Notes under the pieces: model-generated
The model's database searches: none
Told to the model about the DNA's origin: nothing
Seen by the model: the letters and a program-made list of their open reading frames with translations, nothing else
Assembly: GCA_019510305.1 (NCBI GenBank)
Contig: JAEKKN010000023.1
Coordinates: 1 to 64,000 of the forward strand
Direction: 5' to 3'
Origin: Microbacterium sp.
Lineage (GTDB): Bacteria > Actinomycetota > Actinomycetes > Actinomycetales > Microbacteriaceae
Length of the DNA stretch: 64,000 bases
Made by a program: the position numbers and the translations under genes
Shown: one piece after another, positions 44,402-53,582 of the stretch
How the letters are laid out: the number at the start of each line of letters is the position of its first letter
Numbering within the stretch: the stretch's first letter is position 1

Positions 44402-46170
44402 GACAGCAGCTCCGTCTCTCCCATGTACGCCTTCACGACGTCGGGGTTCGCCAGCACCTCGGCCTGCGGGCCGCTCGCCAGCACTCGACCGAAGTCGAGC
44501 ACGGTGAGCATCGGGCACACCGAGCGCACGAGGTCGAGGTCGTGCTCGATGATGATCAGTGCGATGCCGTAGCGCCCGGGGAGCTCCCGCAGCCGTGCCG
44601 CGAGCGCCAGGTGCTCCTCGTGCGACAGGCCCGCGGCCGGCTCGTCGAGGATGAGCAGTCGGGGGCGCGCGATCACGTTCGCCGCGACTTCGACCAGCCT
44701 CCGGGTGCCGACGTCGACGCTCGACAGGCGAGCCTTGGCCGGCGGGCAGCCGAAGAACTCCAGGACCTCGTCGATGTCGGATGCCGCGAGCCGCCGCCGC
44801 GCCACGAAGCGCACGTAGGCTCCGACGGTGAGCGCCGGCGGCACACGATCCTGCTGGAACGTGCGCCGAAGACCCAGGCGGGCGCGCCTCGTGGGGGAGA
44901 GGCCGGCGAGGTCGCGACCGCCCAGAAGCACGCGGCCGCCGTGCTTCGGCAGGAATCCGCCGATCGCGTCGACGAACGTCGACTTGCCGGCCCCGTTCGG
45001 CCCGATGAGGCCCATGATCGACGCGCTCGGCACCTGGAACGACACATCATCGAGGGCCTTCAGCGCCCCGAACTGCACCGTGAGCCCTTCGACGGTGAGC
45101 ACGGGCGCGCCGTCGAGAGCGGCCTCGTCGACGGTCGCCGTGGTCGTGGTGGTGATGACCGCTGCATCGGCTTCGGCATCCGGAGGCAACGCCGTCAGCG
45201 CCGCGCCCGCGGTCCTGCGGTCCGCGCGGCGCCAGATCAGATCGCGGACGGTCTGTCCCAGGTTCGTGCCGCTGGTCAGAGCCTGCACGCCGAGCACGCC
45301 GAAGACGACGAAGCCCCAGTTCTGGTCGATGCCCCACCGCTTGAGGAGCTCCGGCACGAGCACCCAGAGGATGCCGCCGAGGATCGCCATGTCGATGAGG
45401 TGCGCGCCCGACATGATCGCCAGGACATAGAGCGCGAGCGACTGCAGCGGAGTGAAGCTCGAGGCGAAGGGCAGTTGCACCTGGCCCGCGAGGAGACCAC
45501 CGGCGATCCCGCCGAGGGCCGCTGACACGGCGAACGCCGTGAGCTTCGCGACCTGCACGCTCTGTCCTGCCGCCGCGGTGCCGCGCTCGGAGAAGGCGAC
45601 GGCCTTCCACGACGAGCCCCAGCGCCCTCGCTGGAGGAAGAACACGCCGAGACCGCAGACGGCGAGCACGACGACGGAGAGGAAGAAGAACTGCCGGTCG
45701 TTCGAGAACAGCTCCGGGCGCTCGATCGAGGTGCCGTCGACAGAACCGGGGAACTGGATCTGCACGAGCGTGACGTCGGCTGCGGCGGCGAATCCCAGGG
45801 TGACGACCGCGAGATTCACTCCGCGCAGGCGCAGCGCCGGCAGCCCGACGATGATGCCCACGAGACCGGCGGCTATGCCGCCGAGCACAAGCCAGACGAC
45901 GAACCCGCCCGGCGCCTGCATCACGTTCAACAGCGAGACGATCCACGCGCCGACGGCCGCGAAGGTGAGCTGGCACAGGGCGATCATCCCGGCCGAGCCG
46001 GTGACGATCCCGAGTCCGAGGATGGCGATGGCCGCGACGACCGCGCTGATCGCCAGGAAGACGAAATAGCCGGGCAGGGCGGCGCTGAGGATCGCGCCGA
46101 TGCCGACGGCGGCTGCCGCGACGGCGAACGGCCAGGTGGACTTGAACCAGGAGCGGTCAGCGAGCGGCAT
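44398..46170 (-). CDS. Fused LivM permease - LivG ATPase of ABC importer
   Basis: 590-residue fusion. Residues 1-330 carry about nine or ten membrane segments of the LivM type (FLAISAVVAAIAILGLGIV, GSAGMIALCQLTFAAVGAWI); after an Ala/Thr-rich linker (about 310-345) comes a LivG ATPase with Walker A GLIGPNGAGKSTFVDAIGGF, Q-loop region FQQDRVPPALTVGAYV and Walker B LLILDEPAAGLSHEEH. The ABC signature is weak (VDVGTRRLVEVAAN). A single frame runs through, with ATG 46170 overlapping livH by 14 bp. LivM and LivG are usually separate proteins. Confidence 0.92.
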   Translation of the reverse strand: MPLADRSWFKSTWPFAVAAAAVGIGAILSAALPGYFVFLAISAVVAAIAILGLGIVTGSAGMIALCQLTFAAVGAWIVSLLNVMQAPGGFVVWLVLGGIAAGLVGIIVGLPALRLRGVNLAVVTLGFAAAADVTLVQIQFPGSVDGTSIERPELFSNDRQFFFLSVVVLAVCGLGVFFLQRGRWGSSWKAVAFSERGTAAAGQSVQVAKLTAFAVSAALGGIAGGLLAGQVQLPFASSFTPLQSLALYVLAIMSGAHLIDMAILGGILWVLVPELLKRWGIDQNWGFVVFGVLGVQALTSGTNLGQTVRDLIWRRADRRTAGAALTALPPDAEADAAVITTTTTATVDEAALDGAPVLTVEGLTVQFGALKALDDVSFQVPSASIMGLIGPNGAGKSTFVDAIGGFLPKHGGRVLLGGRDLAGLSPTRRARLGLRRTFQQDRVPPALTVGAYVRFVARRRLAASDIDEVLEFFGCPPAKARLSSVDVGTRRLVEVAANVIARPRLLILDEPAAGLSHEEHLALAARLRELPGRYGIALIIIEHDLDLVRSVCPMLTVLDFGRVLASGPQAEVLANPDVVKAYMGETELLS

Positions 46171-47017
46171 CCCACACCTCCTTGCGCTGGGTCCACAGCA
46201 ACAGGACCACGATGAACAGGAACGGGAGGAAGTTGCGCACCAGGGCGACCTCGTCGAGCTGCGCGACCAGGCCGCCGAGCACGCCCAGCACGATGCCGCC
46301 GACGACGGCGAGGTCGAGCCGGCGGAAGCCGCCGAGCAGCGCGGCGGCAGCAGCGGGCACGATGAGCATCGAGAGCCCGGTGGCGTCGCTGGACTGCGTC
46401 GGCGCGACGATGATGATCGCGATGGCGCTGATGACTCCGGTGACGAACCACACCGAGATCGACAGCGGGCGGGAGCGGATGCCGAGCAGCTCCGCCGTGG
46501 TCGGACGCTCGGACAGCGCCCTCAGCTGCGTGCCCACCCTCGTGCGGCGGAGGACGACGCGAACGACCACCGCGGCCACGACCGCCATCAGCACCGTGGC
46601 GACGGTCACCTGGCTGACGACGACGCCGCCGAACGAGAATGCCGGTCCCGCGATGATCGGCGTGAACGGCTGCGGTTTGTTGCCGAACAGGATGAACGAC
46701 AGCGAGATCAGCAGGAGCAGAGGTCCGACGGTCATCGCCGAGCGGGTCGTCGTGGACGCCTCCGAGAGCCAGGTCGCGGCGATCCATCCGATCGCCGCCG
46801 ACAGGAGCCCGGCGACGAGGATCCCGATGATCGAGCCGAGCCAGATCGGCAGGCCCAGTCTGCTCACGAACCACACGGCCGTGAACGCGCCGAACATCCC
46901 CGTGGCGGCCTGAGCGAAGTTGACGACCCGCACGAGGCGGCTCATCAGCGTCAGGCACACGCCGAGGACGGCGTAGAGTCCGCCGGCGGCGAGTCCGGCT
47001 ATGGCGCCTTGCAGCAT
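46157..47017 (-). CDS. livH: Branched-chain amino acid type ABC importer, permease LivH
   Basis: 286-residue permease with about eight membrane segments, starting with MLQGAIAGLAAGGLYAVLGV, the typical LivH opening, and containing VVNFAQAATGMFGAFTAVWF, where most have NFAHGE. Its partner is the LivM half of the fusion encoded downstream. Normal length. 181 bp separate it from the substrate-binding protein gene, taken up by a palindromic repeat (47058-47186). Confidence 0.9.
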   Translation of the reverse strand: MLQGAIAGLAAGGLYAVLGVCLTLMSRLVRVVNFAQAATGMFGAFTAVWFVSRLGLPIWLGSIIGILVAGLLSAAIGWIAATWLSEASTTTRSAMTVGPLLLLISLSFILFGNKPQPFTPIIAGPAFSFGGVVVSQVTVATVLMAVVAAVVVRVVLRRTRVGTQLRALSERPTTAELLGIRSRPLSISVWFVTGVISAIAIIIVAPTQSSDATGLSMLIVPAAAAALLGGFRRLDLAVVGGIVLGVLGGLVAQLDEVALVRNFLPFLFIVVLLLWTQRKEVWDAAR

Positions 47018-47057
47018 GAGGCGTCCTTTCTGATCTGAGGGGTTCGAGCGGGCACTC

Positions 47058-47186
47058 CCGGTCGTTGAGCGAGGGAGCGAAGCGACCGAGACGAAACGCG
47101 TCAGCTGGCGTACGACGTCGGATGACGCGTTTCGTCTCGCTTCGCTCGCTCAACGACCGGGGAGGGCCCCTCGCTCAACGACCGGG
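47058..47186 (+). repeat. GTCGTTGAGCGAG/GACGAAACGC palindromic repeat, copy 3
   Basis: Left arm CCGGTCGTTGAGCGAG to GACGAAACGCGTCA (47058-47103) and right arm TGACGCGTTTCGTCTCGC to CAACGACCGG (47123-47160) pair almost completely; a third short arm CTCGCTCAACGACCGGG follows (47170-47186). It lies between the genes of the binding protein and LivH, where a stem-loop could lower expression of the downstream membrane genes relative to the binding protein. Confidence 0.88.
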
Positions 47187-47198
47187 AGCGAAGAGCGA

Positions 47199-48365
47199 CT
47201 ATTCACCGATGCGCAGCCAGTCTTCGGAGACCTTCTCCCAAGCGTTCGTGCCGGATTTCAAGATGATCGGCCAGCCGGCGGTGTTCTGCGTGCCGAACGC
47301 GTAGGGCGTTCCCACCATCGGGTTGTCGATCGGGTCCATGCCCTGCAGCGCCTTCGTCACGCTCTCGCGGGTGATGTCGCCCTTGATGGACTTCAGCACC
47401 TCGATGAAGTACGTCGCGGCGAGGTAGCCGCCCTGGCTGAACGACGTGAGCGGGATGTCGTTCTTCTCCATCAGCGCCCGCCAGTCCTTGTTGATGTCGT
47501 TGTCGTCGGTGAACGGATAGAACTCGGCAGGCACGTAGATGCCGGCGCCCGCGTTGTCGACCGCCTTCGCGAAGTTCTCGCTGTAGACGCTGGTGAGGTA
47601 GAGCCAGGTCACGTCGTCCCAACCCTGTGCGTTGGCGGCCTTGACCTGACCGATCGCGTCGGGCTCGACGGGGTTGATCGCGAGAGCCTTGCAGCCCTGC
47701 TCACGCGCCTTCACGATGTACGGCGTGTAGTCGGATGCTCCGTAGGGCACGGTGTCGTCGACGTACTTCGGCTTCTTGCCGGTGATCTCGGTCCACTTGT
47801 CGATCGCGGCCTGGTAGGTCGGCCGGGTGGAGCCGGCGATCTCGAGAAGCACGCAGATGTCGTCGAGGCCGAGGACCTCAGATCCGTACTGCAGCGTCAG
47901 GGTCATGTCGTTGAACGGTCCGACGTTCGCAGGCGAGATGTTCTCGCTGTCGAAGCATCCCGTGTCCACGCCGATGCCGGGAATGGAGAGGATGCTCTCC
48001 TGCTCGTAGTACTTGGCGTTGATCTCGCACTCGATGAGGCTGGCCGAGCCGACGAGCGCGACCGCTCCGTCGCTGCCGACCAGTTCTCGGGCCGACGCCG
48101 TCGCCGTGGCGGGATCGCCCTTGTCGTCGAGCGCCTTGTACTCGATCTTCTGGCCGTTCAGACCACCTTCTTCGTTGAAGGCGTCGAACACGGCTGCCGC
48201 CGCCTGCGACGCCTCCGGGAATGTCGCCGGGCCGCTGATCGTGTTGACGGATCCGACGACGATCGAACCGCCCCCGCTGCCGGATCCACCGTCATCGGCG
48301 CAGCCGGACAGGATGAGGGCTGCCACGGCGAAAAGGGCCGCGGTGCCTGCTACTCGCTTGTTCAT
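47199..48365 (-). CDS. ABC importer substrate-binding lipoprotein (HAAT type)
   Basis: 388-residue periplasmic-binding-like protein, exported and lipid-anchored: the signal MNKRVAGTAALFAVAALI is followed by the lipobox LSGC and a Gly/Ser-rich spacer (DDGGSGSGGG). The mature part has the LivJ/amidase-regulator fold with IVVGSVNTISGPATFPEAS at the start. It delivers solute to the LivH/LivMG/LivF complex. Most highly placed in the operon and followed by the stem-loop repeat, which fits higher expression of this subunit. Confidence 0.92.
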   Translation of the reverse strand: MNKRVAGTAALFAVAALILSGCADDGGSGSGGGSIVVGSVNTISGPATFPEASQAAAAVFDAFNEEGGLNGQKIEYKALDDKGDPATATASARELVGSDGAVALVGSASLIECEINAKYYEQESILSIPGIGVDTGCFDSENISPANVGPFNDMTLTLQYGSEVLGLDDICVLLEIAGSTRPTYQAAIDKWTEITGKKPKYVDDTVPYGASDYTPYIVKAREQGCKALAINPVEPDAIGQVKAANAQGWDDVTWLYLTSVYSENFAKAVDNAGAGIYVPAEFYPFTDDNDINKDWRALMEKNDIPLTSFSQGGYLAATYFIEVLKSIKGDITRESVTKALQGMDPIDNPMVGTPYAFGTQNTAGWPIILKSGTNAWEKVSEDWLRIGE

Positions 48366-48408
48366 GTGCGTTGTTGCCTCTCGGTTCTCGGGTGTTGCTG
48401 TGTGTCGT

Positions 48409-48798
48409 TCAGTCGCGCAGTGCGCGATTGACCAGCTCGGTGTCGGTGAACTGCTCGAACGCGGCGACCCGCCCGTCGGTCAGCCGCCAGACGTGCGCGA
48501 CGCGCGCGGCGAAGAAGCGCCCCGTCCGGATGTAGGTGCCGGAGTACGTGCCGATGCCGACGACGACGTCTCCGCCGTCGATGACCTCGTCGATCGCGAG
48601 CGTGTAGTCGTCCCACTCCTCCTGGATGCGCTGGAACACGTTGGCGGCGACGGCATCCGGTCCGACGTAGGTGCCTGCGTACGGGAATCCCGCAGCCTCC
48701 GTCCACTGCACATCGTCGGCCAGCGGCGCCAGCATCCCCTCGAGGTCTCCTCGGTCGCTGGCGGCGTAGTGGGCGAGGATGATGTCTGCGTTCCTCAT
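48409..48798 (-). CDS. SnoaL/NTF2-like protein
   Basis: 129-residue cone-shaped NTF2-fold protein. Recognisable segments are LAHYAASDRGDLEGMLAPLA, DDVQWTEAAGFPYAGTYVGP and VAHVWRLTDGRVAAFEQFTD. ATG 48798 has GGAG at a good distance; the longer open frame runs back into the MoaF-like gene. Such proteins act as isomerases, hydratases or binding proteins in catabolic pathways. 46 bp after the second MoaF gene, with a CCCTGAGCC-type repeat in the gap. Confidence 0.85.
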   Translation of the reverse strand: MRNADIILAHYAASDRGDLEGMLAPLADDVQWTEAAGFPYAGTYVGPDAVAANVFQRIQEEWDDYTLAIDEVIDGGDVVVGIGTYSGTYIRTGRFFAARVAHVWRLTDGRVAAFEQFTDTELVNRALRD

Positions 48799-48820
48799 CT
48801 GATCTCCTTCTGTTCCTTCT

Positions 48821-48844
48821 GGGTCCCTGAGCCTGTGGAAGGGG
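48821..48844 (+). repeat. CCCTGAGCC-type short repeat, intergenic
   Basis: GGTCCCTGAGCCTGTGGAAG with flanking G bases, in the short gap between MoaF paralogue 2 and the SnoaL-like gene. Same family as 15034-15054 and 16157-16180. Confidence 0.75.
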
Positions 48845-49633
48845 TCACACCGGCTGGGCGTCGGGGTAGGAGACGGAGCCGAGCGGGTAGATGTGGCCTC
48901 CTGCACGGGAGTGCTCGGCGTCGCCGTCGCCGTTGAGGCCGAGGAAGATCCCCGTGGTCATGAGCTGATAGCCGAGGTCGTGCAGCCAGACGCTGGCGAC
49001 AGCGATGCGGAACTCGCGGAAGCAGAAGAGGTACAGGCCGTCGGCGAACTTCCACACGGTCGACAGGTCCATGTCGCCGTGACCGCGCTGCACCCCCTCC
49101 AGGCACTGCCACGCGTAGCGAAGGCTGGAGACGTAGACGTGCTCGTAGAGATGGTGCGGGCTGTAGCGGTATACGTTGCGCTTGCCGATGAGATCGCGGC
49201 TCGGCCCTGGAACCTCGCCCGTCGCCGGACCACGGTCGGTGGTCGCGGCCCAGAAGTCCTGACCGACCTGCGGAACGCCCTCCACCGCCTCGGCGGCGAT
49301 ACGGGAGCGGACCACGGTCGCGCGGTGGGTCGTGGTCGAGTAGACGACGGTGATCGCTTCGCGTTCACGGCTCTCGAGAGGGATGTTCACGAACACGACG
49401 TCATCTCGCACGGCGACCGCATCGTAGGGGTCGGTTCCGGCCGCCTCGAATCCGGTCCAGGTGACGGCCACGGAATCGAAGGAGAGCGCGAGGATCGAGC
49501 CGTCGTCGAGTGTCAGCGTGAGGGCCGTGCCGGCGAGGGTCGTGTTCGGCAGGCGGAACGCGTCGATTCCGGCGGCGAACTCGTCGTAGGTGCGCCACTC
49601 ATCGAGCGCCGGGTCTGTGGAGATGTCGGCCAT
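48845..49633 (-). CDS. MoaF-like protein (paralogue 2)
   Basis: 262-residue second MoaF-family protein. The C-terminal half shows the same pattern as paralogue 1: YRYSPHHLYEHVYVSSLRYA then WQCLEGVQRGHGDMD and YLFCFREFRIAVASVW. The N-terminal domain (TLAGTALTLTLDDGSI) is more divergent. First gene of the importer operon and next to the AraC regulator, so it is probably induced with uptake of the pathway substrate. Function unknown. The 274-bp gap upstream is likely the promoter region; no palindrome stands out. Confidence 0.83.
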   Translation of the reverse strand: MADISTDPALDEWRTYDEFAAGIDAFRLPNTTLAGTALTLTLDDGSILALSFDSVAVTWTGFEAAGTDPYDAVAVRDDVVFVNIPLESREREAITVVYSTTTHRATVVRSRIAAEAVEGVPQVGQDFWAATTDRGPATGEVPGPSRDLIGKRNVYRYSPHHLYEHVYVSSLRYAWQCLEGVQRGHGDMDLSTVWKFADGLYLFCFREFRIAVASVWLHDLGYQLMTTGIFLGLNGDGDAEHSRAGGHIYPLGSVSYPDAQPV

Positions 49634-49907
49634 GGGTGTCCTGACGTCGCACGCGGCGGAGCGTCGTCGCTCCGGGCACCGCGGCTTCGCGATGCGCTTG
49701 CCTCATGCTCGATCCGAGAGGGGCATCCGCTCAAGGCGTGCGCGACCATCGCGCGCCGAGAGTCAAACGGCGTGCCCTCCGGGGCAAGTCGGCTGGAGAG
49801 CAAAGTCCCCGCGCGTGCCACCATCGACGCTGCGCGCCACCGTCGAGTGGACGTCGGGATCGTGGTGGCGTGTCCGGATCCGGGTGGCGGAGCGGATGCC
49901 GGGGGCG

Positions 49908-50864
49908 TCAGTGCGCGGCGCGGTACTCGCTGGGGGATACGCCGAAGGTGGTCTTGAACGCGCGGCTGAAGTGCGCGGCATCCACGAAGCCCCACCGTGC
50001 GGCGATCGCGGCGACCGGGCGATCGGCCAGCATCGGGTCGAGCAGATCGCGGCGGCACTGCTCGAGGCGGCGTGTGCGGATCCACGTGGACACCGTGACG
50101 CCCTGCTCCTGGAACAGGCCGTGCAGATGGCGGGTCGAGATGTAGTGCGCAGACGCGATCGACGCGGGGCCGAGGTCGGTCGACGCGAGATTGCGCTCGA
50201 TGTAGGAGCGGATGCGCTGCACCAGGGCGCGGTGCGGGTCGGCGGACACCTCATCGAGTCCGAGCTCGCGGGTGAAGACCGTCGAGACCAGATCGAGGGC
50301 GCTGTGGGCGAGGCGCGCCCCGGTCGTGCCTGCGAGCTGATCGAGGTTGCCGGCCAGTTGCGTCAGGTAGGGAACCACCATGCTCCCCAGCCCCTCCTGC
50401 CCTGAGATCCGTACGGCGGTGAGCTGGCCGATCATCTCAGGAGGCAGGCTGATCAGGTGCTTCGGGAACATCACGACCATGGTGCGGAAGTCTTCGTCGA
50501 ACACCAGGGAATACGGGCGATCGGTGTCGTACACCGCGAGATCGCCCGGGCGCAGCACCGCCTCGCGGTCGTCCTGGATGAGCATGCCGGTTCCGGCGAG
50601 CATCAGGCTCACCTTGAAGAACGAGCGGTCGCCTCGGGCGATGAGCTCGGGCGTGCGCTCGACGACGTGGGAGGTCGCGCGCAGGTCGGTGACGTGGACC
50701 TCGTCGACGGATGCTGCGCGGATCATGCCGCGGAAATGGTCGGGTCCGCTGCTGGACACCTGGAGGGGGACGAACGACTCCGACACCGCGGCGCGGAAAT
50801 CGCTGATGTTGCGCGCGATGAGAGTCGACACCGATTCGGCGGAGGCCATGGGTGCACCGTTCAT
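49908..50864 (-). CDS. AraC family regulator, FeaR-like architecture
   Basis: 318-residue regulator. The N-terminal ~190 residues form an AraC-binding-like cupin domain (FRGMIRAASVDEVHVTDLRA, LMLAGTGMLIQDDREAVLRP); the C-terminal ~100 residues are the double helix-turn-helix, with IASAHYISTRHLHGLFQEQG and IAARWGFVDAAHFSRAFKTT, then FGVSPSEYR. The layout is that of E. coli FeaR, the activator of the aromatic-amine oxidase genes. GAGGTG precedes ATG 50864. It is likely the activator of the MoaF2/importer operon downstream. Confidence 0.9.
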   Translation of the reverse strand: MNGAPMASAESVSTLIARNISDFRAAVSESFVPLQVSSSGPDHFRGMIRAASVDEVHVTDLRATSHVVERTPELIARGDRSFFKVSLMLAGTGMLIQDDREAVLRPGDLAVYDTDRPYSLVFDEDFRTMVVMFPKHLISLPPEMIGQLTAVRISGQEGLGSMVVPYLTQLAGNLDQLAGTTGARLAHSALDLVSTVFTRELGLDEVSADPHRALVQRIRSYIERNLASTDLGPASIASAHYISTRHLHGLFQEQGVTVSTWIRTRRLEQCRRDLLDPMLADRPVAAIAARWGFVDAAHFSRAFKTTFGVSPSEYRAAH

Positions 50865-50976
50865 GAAAGATCACCTCGGGTGGTGGAACGACGACGTTGT
50901 ATACGATCCGTTCCGTGATGTTATCACCGACCGTGCCACGCCGGCACGACTTCTAGGATGTGGAGCGGAGGTGCGC

Positions 50977-52128
50977 ATGAAGGCGGTCGGCGACAGGGTG
51001 ATGCAGGTGCTGCGCCAGCTGCGCGGACCCGACACATCGGACTCGGTGTTCGAGGCGACGGCCTTGATCGTGGGGGCGGTGTTCCTCGTTCTCGGCTTCG
51101 CGATCGGCTTCCCTGTGTTCTTTGGGCACGAGCTCACGATCAGCGGCACGGGATCGATCGGCAGCTTCGCCTCCTACGGCGGTGCGATCACGGCGGTGCT
51201 CGCGTTCGTCCTCGGGCGCCTCGCCGTGCGCCCGGAGGAGATCCGTGAGGACGCCGTGCGCGACGGGTTCAGCGTGCCGGGTGACCGGCTGCGCTGGTAC
51301 GACCTCGCCGCGATCGCCTTCGCGCACGCGGCGATCGCCTATCTGGGCTGGCTCGGCATCGCTGAGCTTCTCGAGCGCAGCTTCATCGGGGCGCCGGTCT
51401 TCCCTTTTCCCGGGGCGATCCTCGTGAGCGTCGCTTTCGCGCTCACGGCGTACGTGGCCTTCCTCAGCGCGGTCGCTCTCACCCCGATGGTGCTCTCCCT
51501 CGTGCTCGCGGTGTTCCTCGTGGTCGGCGCCTTCGCCGCGATGCTCGCCTCGAGCGATCCCGACTGGTGGCGCAACAACCTGTCCGCGCTCGGCATGAGC
51601 ACGAACAGCGCGTCGATCGCCTTCAACGCCACGCTGGTCATCGCGGGAGTGATGATCACCACGATCTCCCGCTACGCCACGGCGGGGCTCCCCGTCGACG
51701 AAGACGGGGCCCGTCGCGGACGCTTCATCGTGCGCGGAGGCCTCATCCTGATGGGCGTCTTCCTGGCGTGCGTCGGAGTCTTCCCGGTCGACGAGTTCTT
51801 CCTGGTGCACAACACCGTGGCGACCGGGATGACCGTCGTGTTCGCCATCGTCGTGGTGGGGTTGCCGTGGTTCCTGAGGTCGATACCCCGCGTGTTCGTC
51901 CTGTTCGGCTGGGCGTACGTTCTCGTGATCGTCATGCTCGGCGTCTTCTTCGCCGTGGGGTACTACAACCTCACCGCGGTCGAGCTGATCGCAGCAGTGC
52001 TGATCTTCAGCTGGATCATCGTGTTCCTCCGCACAGCGGGCTCGGTGACCGGGGGCTCCCGAGGCGACCCGGCCTCGGCCCGAACGGATCGGGCGCGGGC
52101 CGGGTCGCCCGATCTGCTCGCAGGCTGA
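50977..52128 (+). CDS. DUF998-like multi-pass membrane protein
   Basis: 383-residue integral membrane protein with about ten hydrophobic segments. The second half, from NNLSALGMSTNSASIAFNAT through GRFIVRGGLILMGVFLACVG to FPVDEFFLVHNTVATGMTV, resembles DUF998 proteins, which have the same GLIxxG and FP...H..A pattern. The first half looks like an added four-segment domain. Start ATG 50977 lies after GGAGCGGAGG; the open frame before it overlaps the divergent AraC gene. Function unknown. It ends 2 bp before the convergent MFS gene. Confidence 0.82.
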   Translation: MKAVGDRVMQVLRQLRGPDTSDSVFEATALIVGAVFLVLGFAIGFPVFFGHELTISGTGSIGSFASYGGAITAVLAFVLGRLAVRPEEIREDAVRDGFSVPGDRLRWYDLAAIAFAHAAIAYLGWLGIAELLERSFIGAPVFPFPGAILVSVAFALTAYVAFLSAVALTPMVLSLVLAVFLVVGAFAAMLASSDPDWWRNNLSALGMSTNSASIAFNATLVIAGVMITTISRYATAGLPVDEDGARRGRFIVRGGLILMGVFLACVGVFPVDEFFLVHNTVATGMTVVFAIVVVGLPWFLRSIPRVFVLFGWAYVLVIVMLGVFFAVGYYNLTAVELIAAVLIFSWIIVFLRTAGSVTGGSRGDPASARTDRARAGSPDLLAG

Positions 52129-52130
52129 AC

Positions 52131-53525
52131 TCAGCCCCGACGCGCTCTGAGCGTGAACAGGGCCGTCAGGAGTCCTGCCGCGGCGATCGCGGCCGCGCCG
52201 AGGAAGGCCGCGCTGTAGCCATCTGCCGCGCTGGTGCTCGCACCTGCGCTCACCGCGGTGAGGACGGCCAGTCCGACGGCCGAGCCTATCTGATAGCTCG
52301 TGTTCACCAGGCCCGATGCGACGCCGGCTTCGTCGGGCGGTGCGCTGGCGATCGCCGTGCTCAGAGACGGGACGAAGGCGAGTGCCATGCCGGAAGCGGC
52401 GACCAGCGAGGCCGGCAGCACGTGCAGGACGTACACGCCGTCCTCCGGCGCGAAGGCCAACCACGCCACACCGGCGCCGAGCAGGGCGAATCCGGAGACG
52501 ACCATGGTGCGCGTCGTCAGCGTCGATGCGAGACGCGGGGAGACGAGAGTCATCCCGATCACGATCAGAACGGTCATCGGCACCAGTGCGGCACCGGCGG
52601 CGAAGGCCGAGGCGCCCAGGGACTTCTGCAGATACAGATTCAGGAAGAACCACATCGGAATCCACGCGGCTCCCAGCAGCAGCTGGGCGATGTTGGCGCC
52701 GGCGAGGTTGGGCAGACGCAACATCCCCAGGCGAAGCAACGGCTGCGCCGCACGAGTCTGTCGCGCGACGAAGAGGCCGAGCAGCAGCAGTCCTGCTGCC
52801 AGTGCGCCGATCGCCTCGACGCTGAGCCAGCCGGCTTCGGGGGCGCGGACGATGCCGTACACCGTGAGTGCCAGACCCGCGGTGCCCGTGAACGCGCCGG
52901 TCAGGTCGACGCGTCCGGAGCTGCGGGCGCCGGCGGGGAACGCCATCGGCGTGAGAGCGAGGATCACGACCGCGATCGGCACAGTGATGTAGAACACCCA
53001 GGGCCAGCCGATGTACTCGGTGAGGACACCGCCGAGGAAGACTCCCGCGGTTCCGCCGATCGGTGCGGCCGCGCCGTAGACGGCGAAGGCGCGGGGAAGC
53101 TGGGGCGTTCCACCGAACAGCGCCATCAGGAGGGACAGCGCGGCGGGAGCGATCAGCGCCGCGCCCGCTCCCTGTACAGCCCGGGCGGCGATCTCGACCC
53201 AGGCATCACCGGCGGCGCCGGCGGCCAGGGAGCCGAGGAGCAGAACGGCCCATCCGATCGTGAAGACGCCTCGTGCCCCGAGGAGATCGGAGAGTCGGCC
53301 GCCGAGCAGCAGCAGGCCGCCGAACGCCACGACGTAGGCGTTGAACACCCACGACAGGCTCTCGGACGTGAAGCCGACATCTCGGGCGATGTCGCTCAGA
53401 GCGACGCCGATGATCGAGGTGTCCATGATGACGACGAACTGGGCGGCTGCGATGAGCACCAGCCCCAATCCGCGGTGTGGTGCGTGCCGGAGCGTGTCGG
53501 CTCCAGCGCTCTGAGTCGTTGACAC
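52131..53525 (-). CDS. MFS drug exporter, DHA2 (14-TM) type
   Basis: 464-residue major facilitator with about fourteen membrane segments. Motif A-like GGRLSDLLGARGVFTIGW and the DHA2 opening LVLIAAAQFVVIMDTSIIGV are clear, and the motif C-like GGTAGVFLGGVL is in TM5. It probably exports toxic organic compounds by proton antiport. GTG 53525 is preceded by GAGAGG. A perfect palindrome of the CsoR/RcnR operator kind lies 58-76 bp upstream, so it may be induced by a metal ion or an electrophile such as formaldehyde. Confidence 0.9.
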   Translation of the reverse strand: MSTTQSAGADTLRHAPHRGLGLVLIAAAQFVVIMDTSIIGVALSDIARDVGFTSESLSWVFNAYVVAFGGLLLLGGRLSDLLGARGVFTIGWAVLLLGSLAAGAAGDAWVEIAARAVQGAGAALIAPAALSLLMALFGGTPQLPRAFAVYGAAAPIGGTAGVFLGGVLTEYIGWPWVFYITVPIAVVILALTPMAFPAGARSSGRVDLTGAFTGTAGLALTVYGIVRAPEAGWLSVEAIGALAAGLLLLGLFVARQTRAAQPLLRLGMLRLPNLAGANIAQLLLGAAWIPMWFFLNLYLQKSLGASAFAAGAALVPMTVLIVIGMTLVSPRLASTLTTRTMVVSGFALLGAGVAWLAFAPEDGVYVLHVLPASLVAASGMALAFVPSLSTAIASAPPDEAGVASGLVNTSYQIGSAVGLAVLTAVSAGASTSAADGYSAAFLGAAAIAAAGLLTALFTLRARRG

Positions 53526-53582
53526 AGGAAATCCTCTCCATCGTGGACGCCGACGGCCGGCATCCCTCGAAGAGGTGAAGCT

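Noticed and set aside
38565..49633. Molybdenum cofactor biosynthesis genes (from the family name MoaF)
   Set aside because: No other moa, mob or moe gene and no molybdoenzyme in the window; context is catabolic.
50380..50976. N-terminal extension of the DUF998-like frame
   Set aside because: It overlaps the well-supported divergent AraC gene; a good ribosome binding site precedes ATG 50977.
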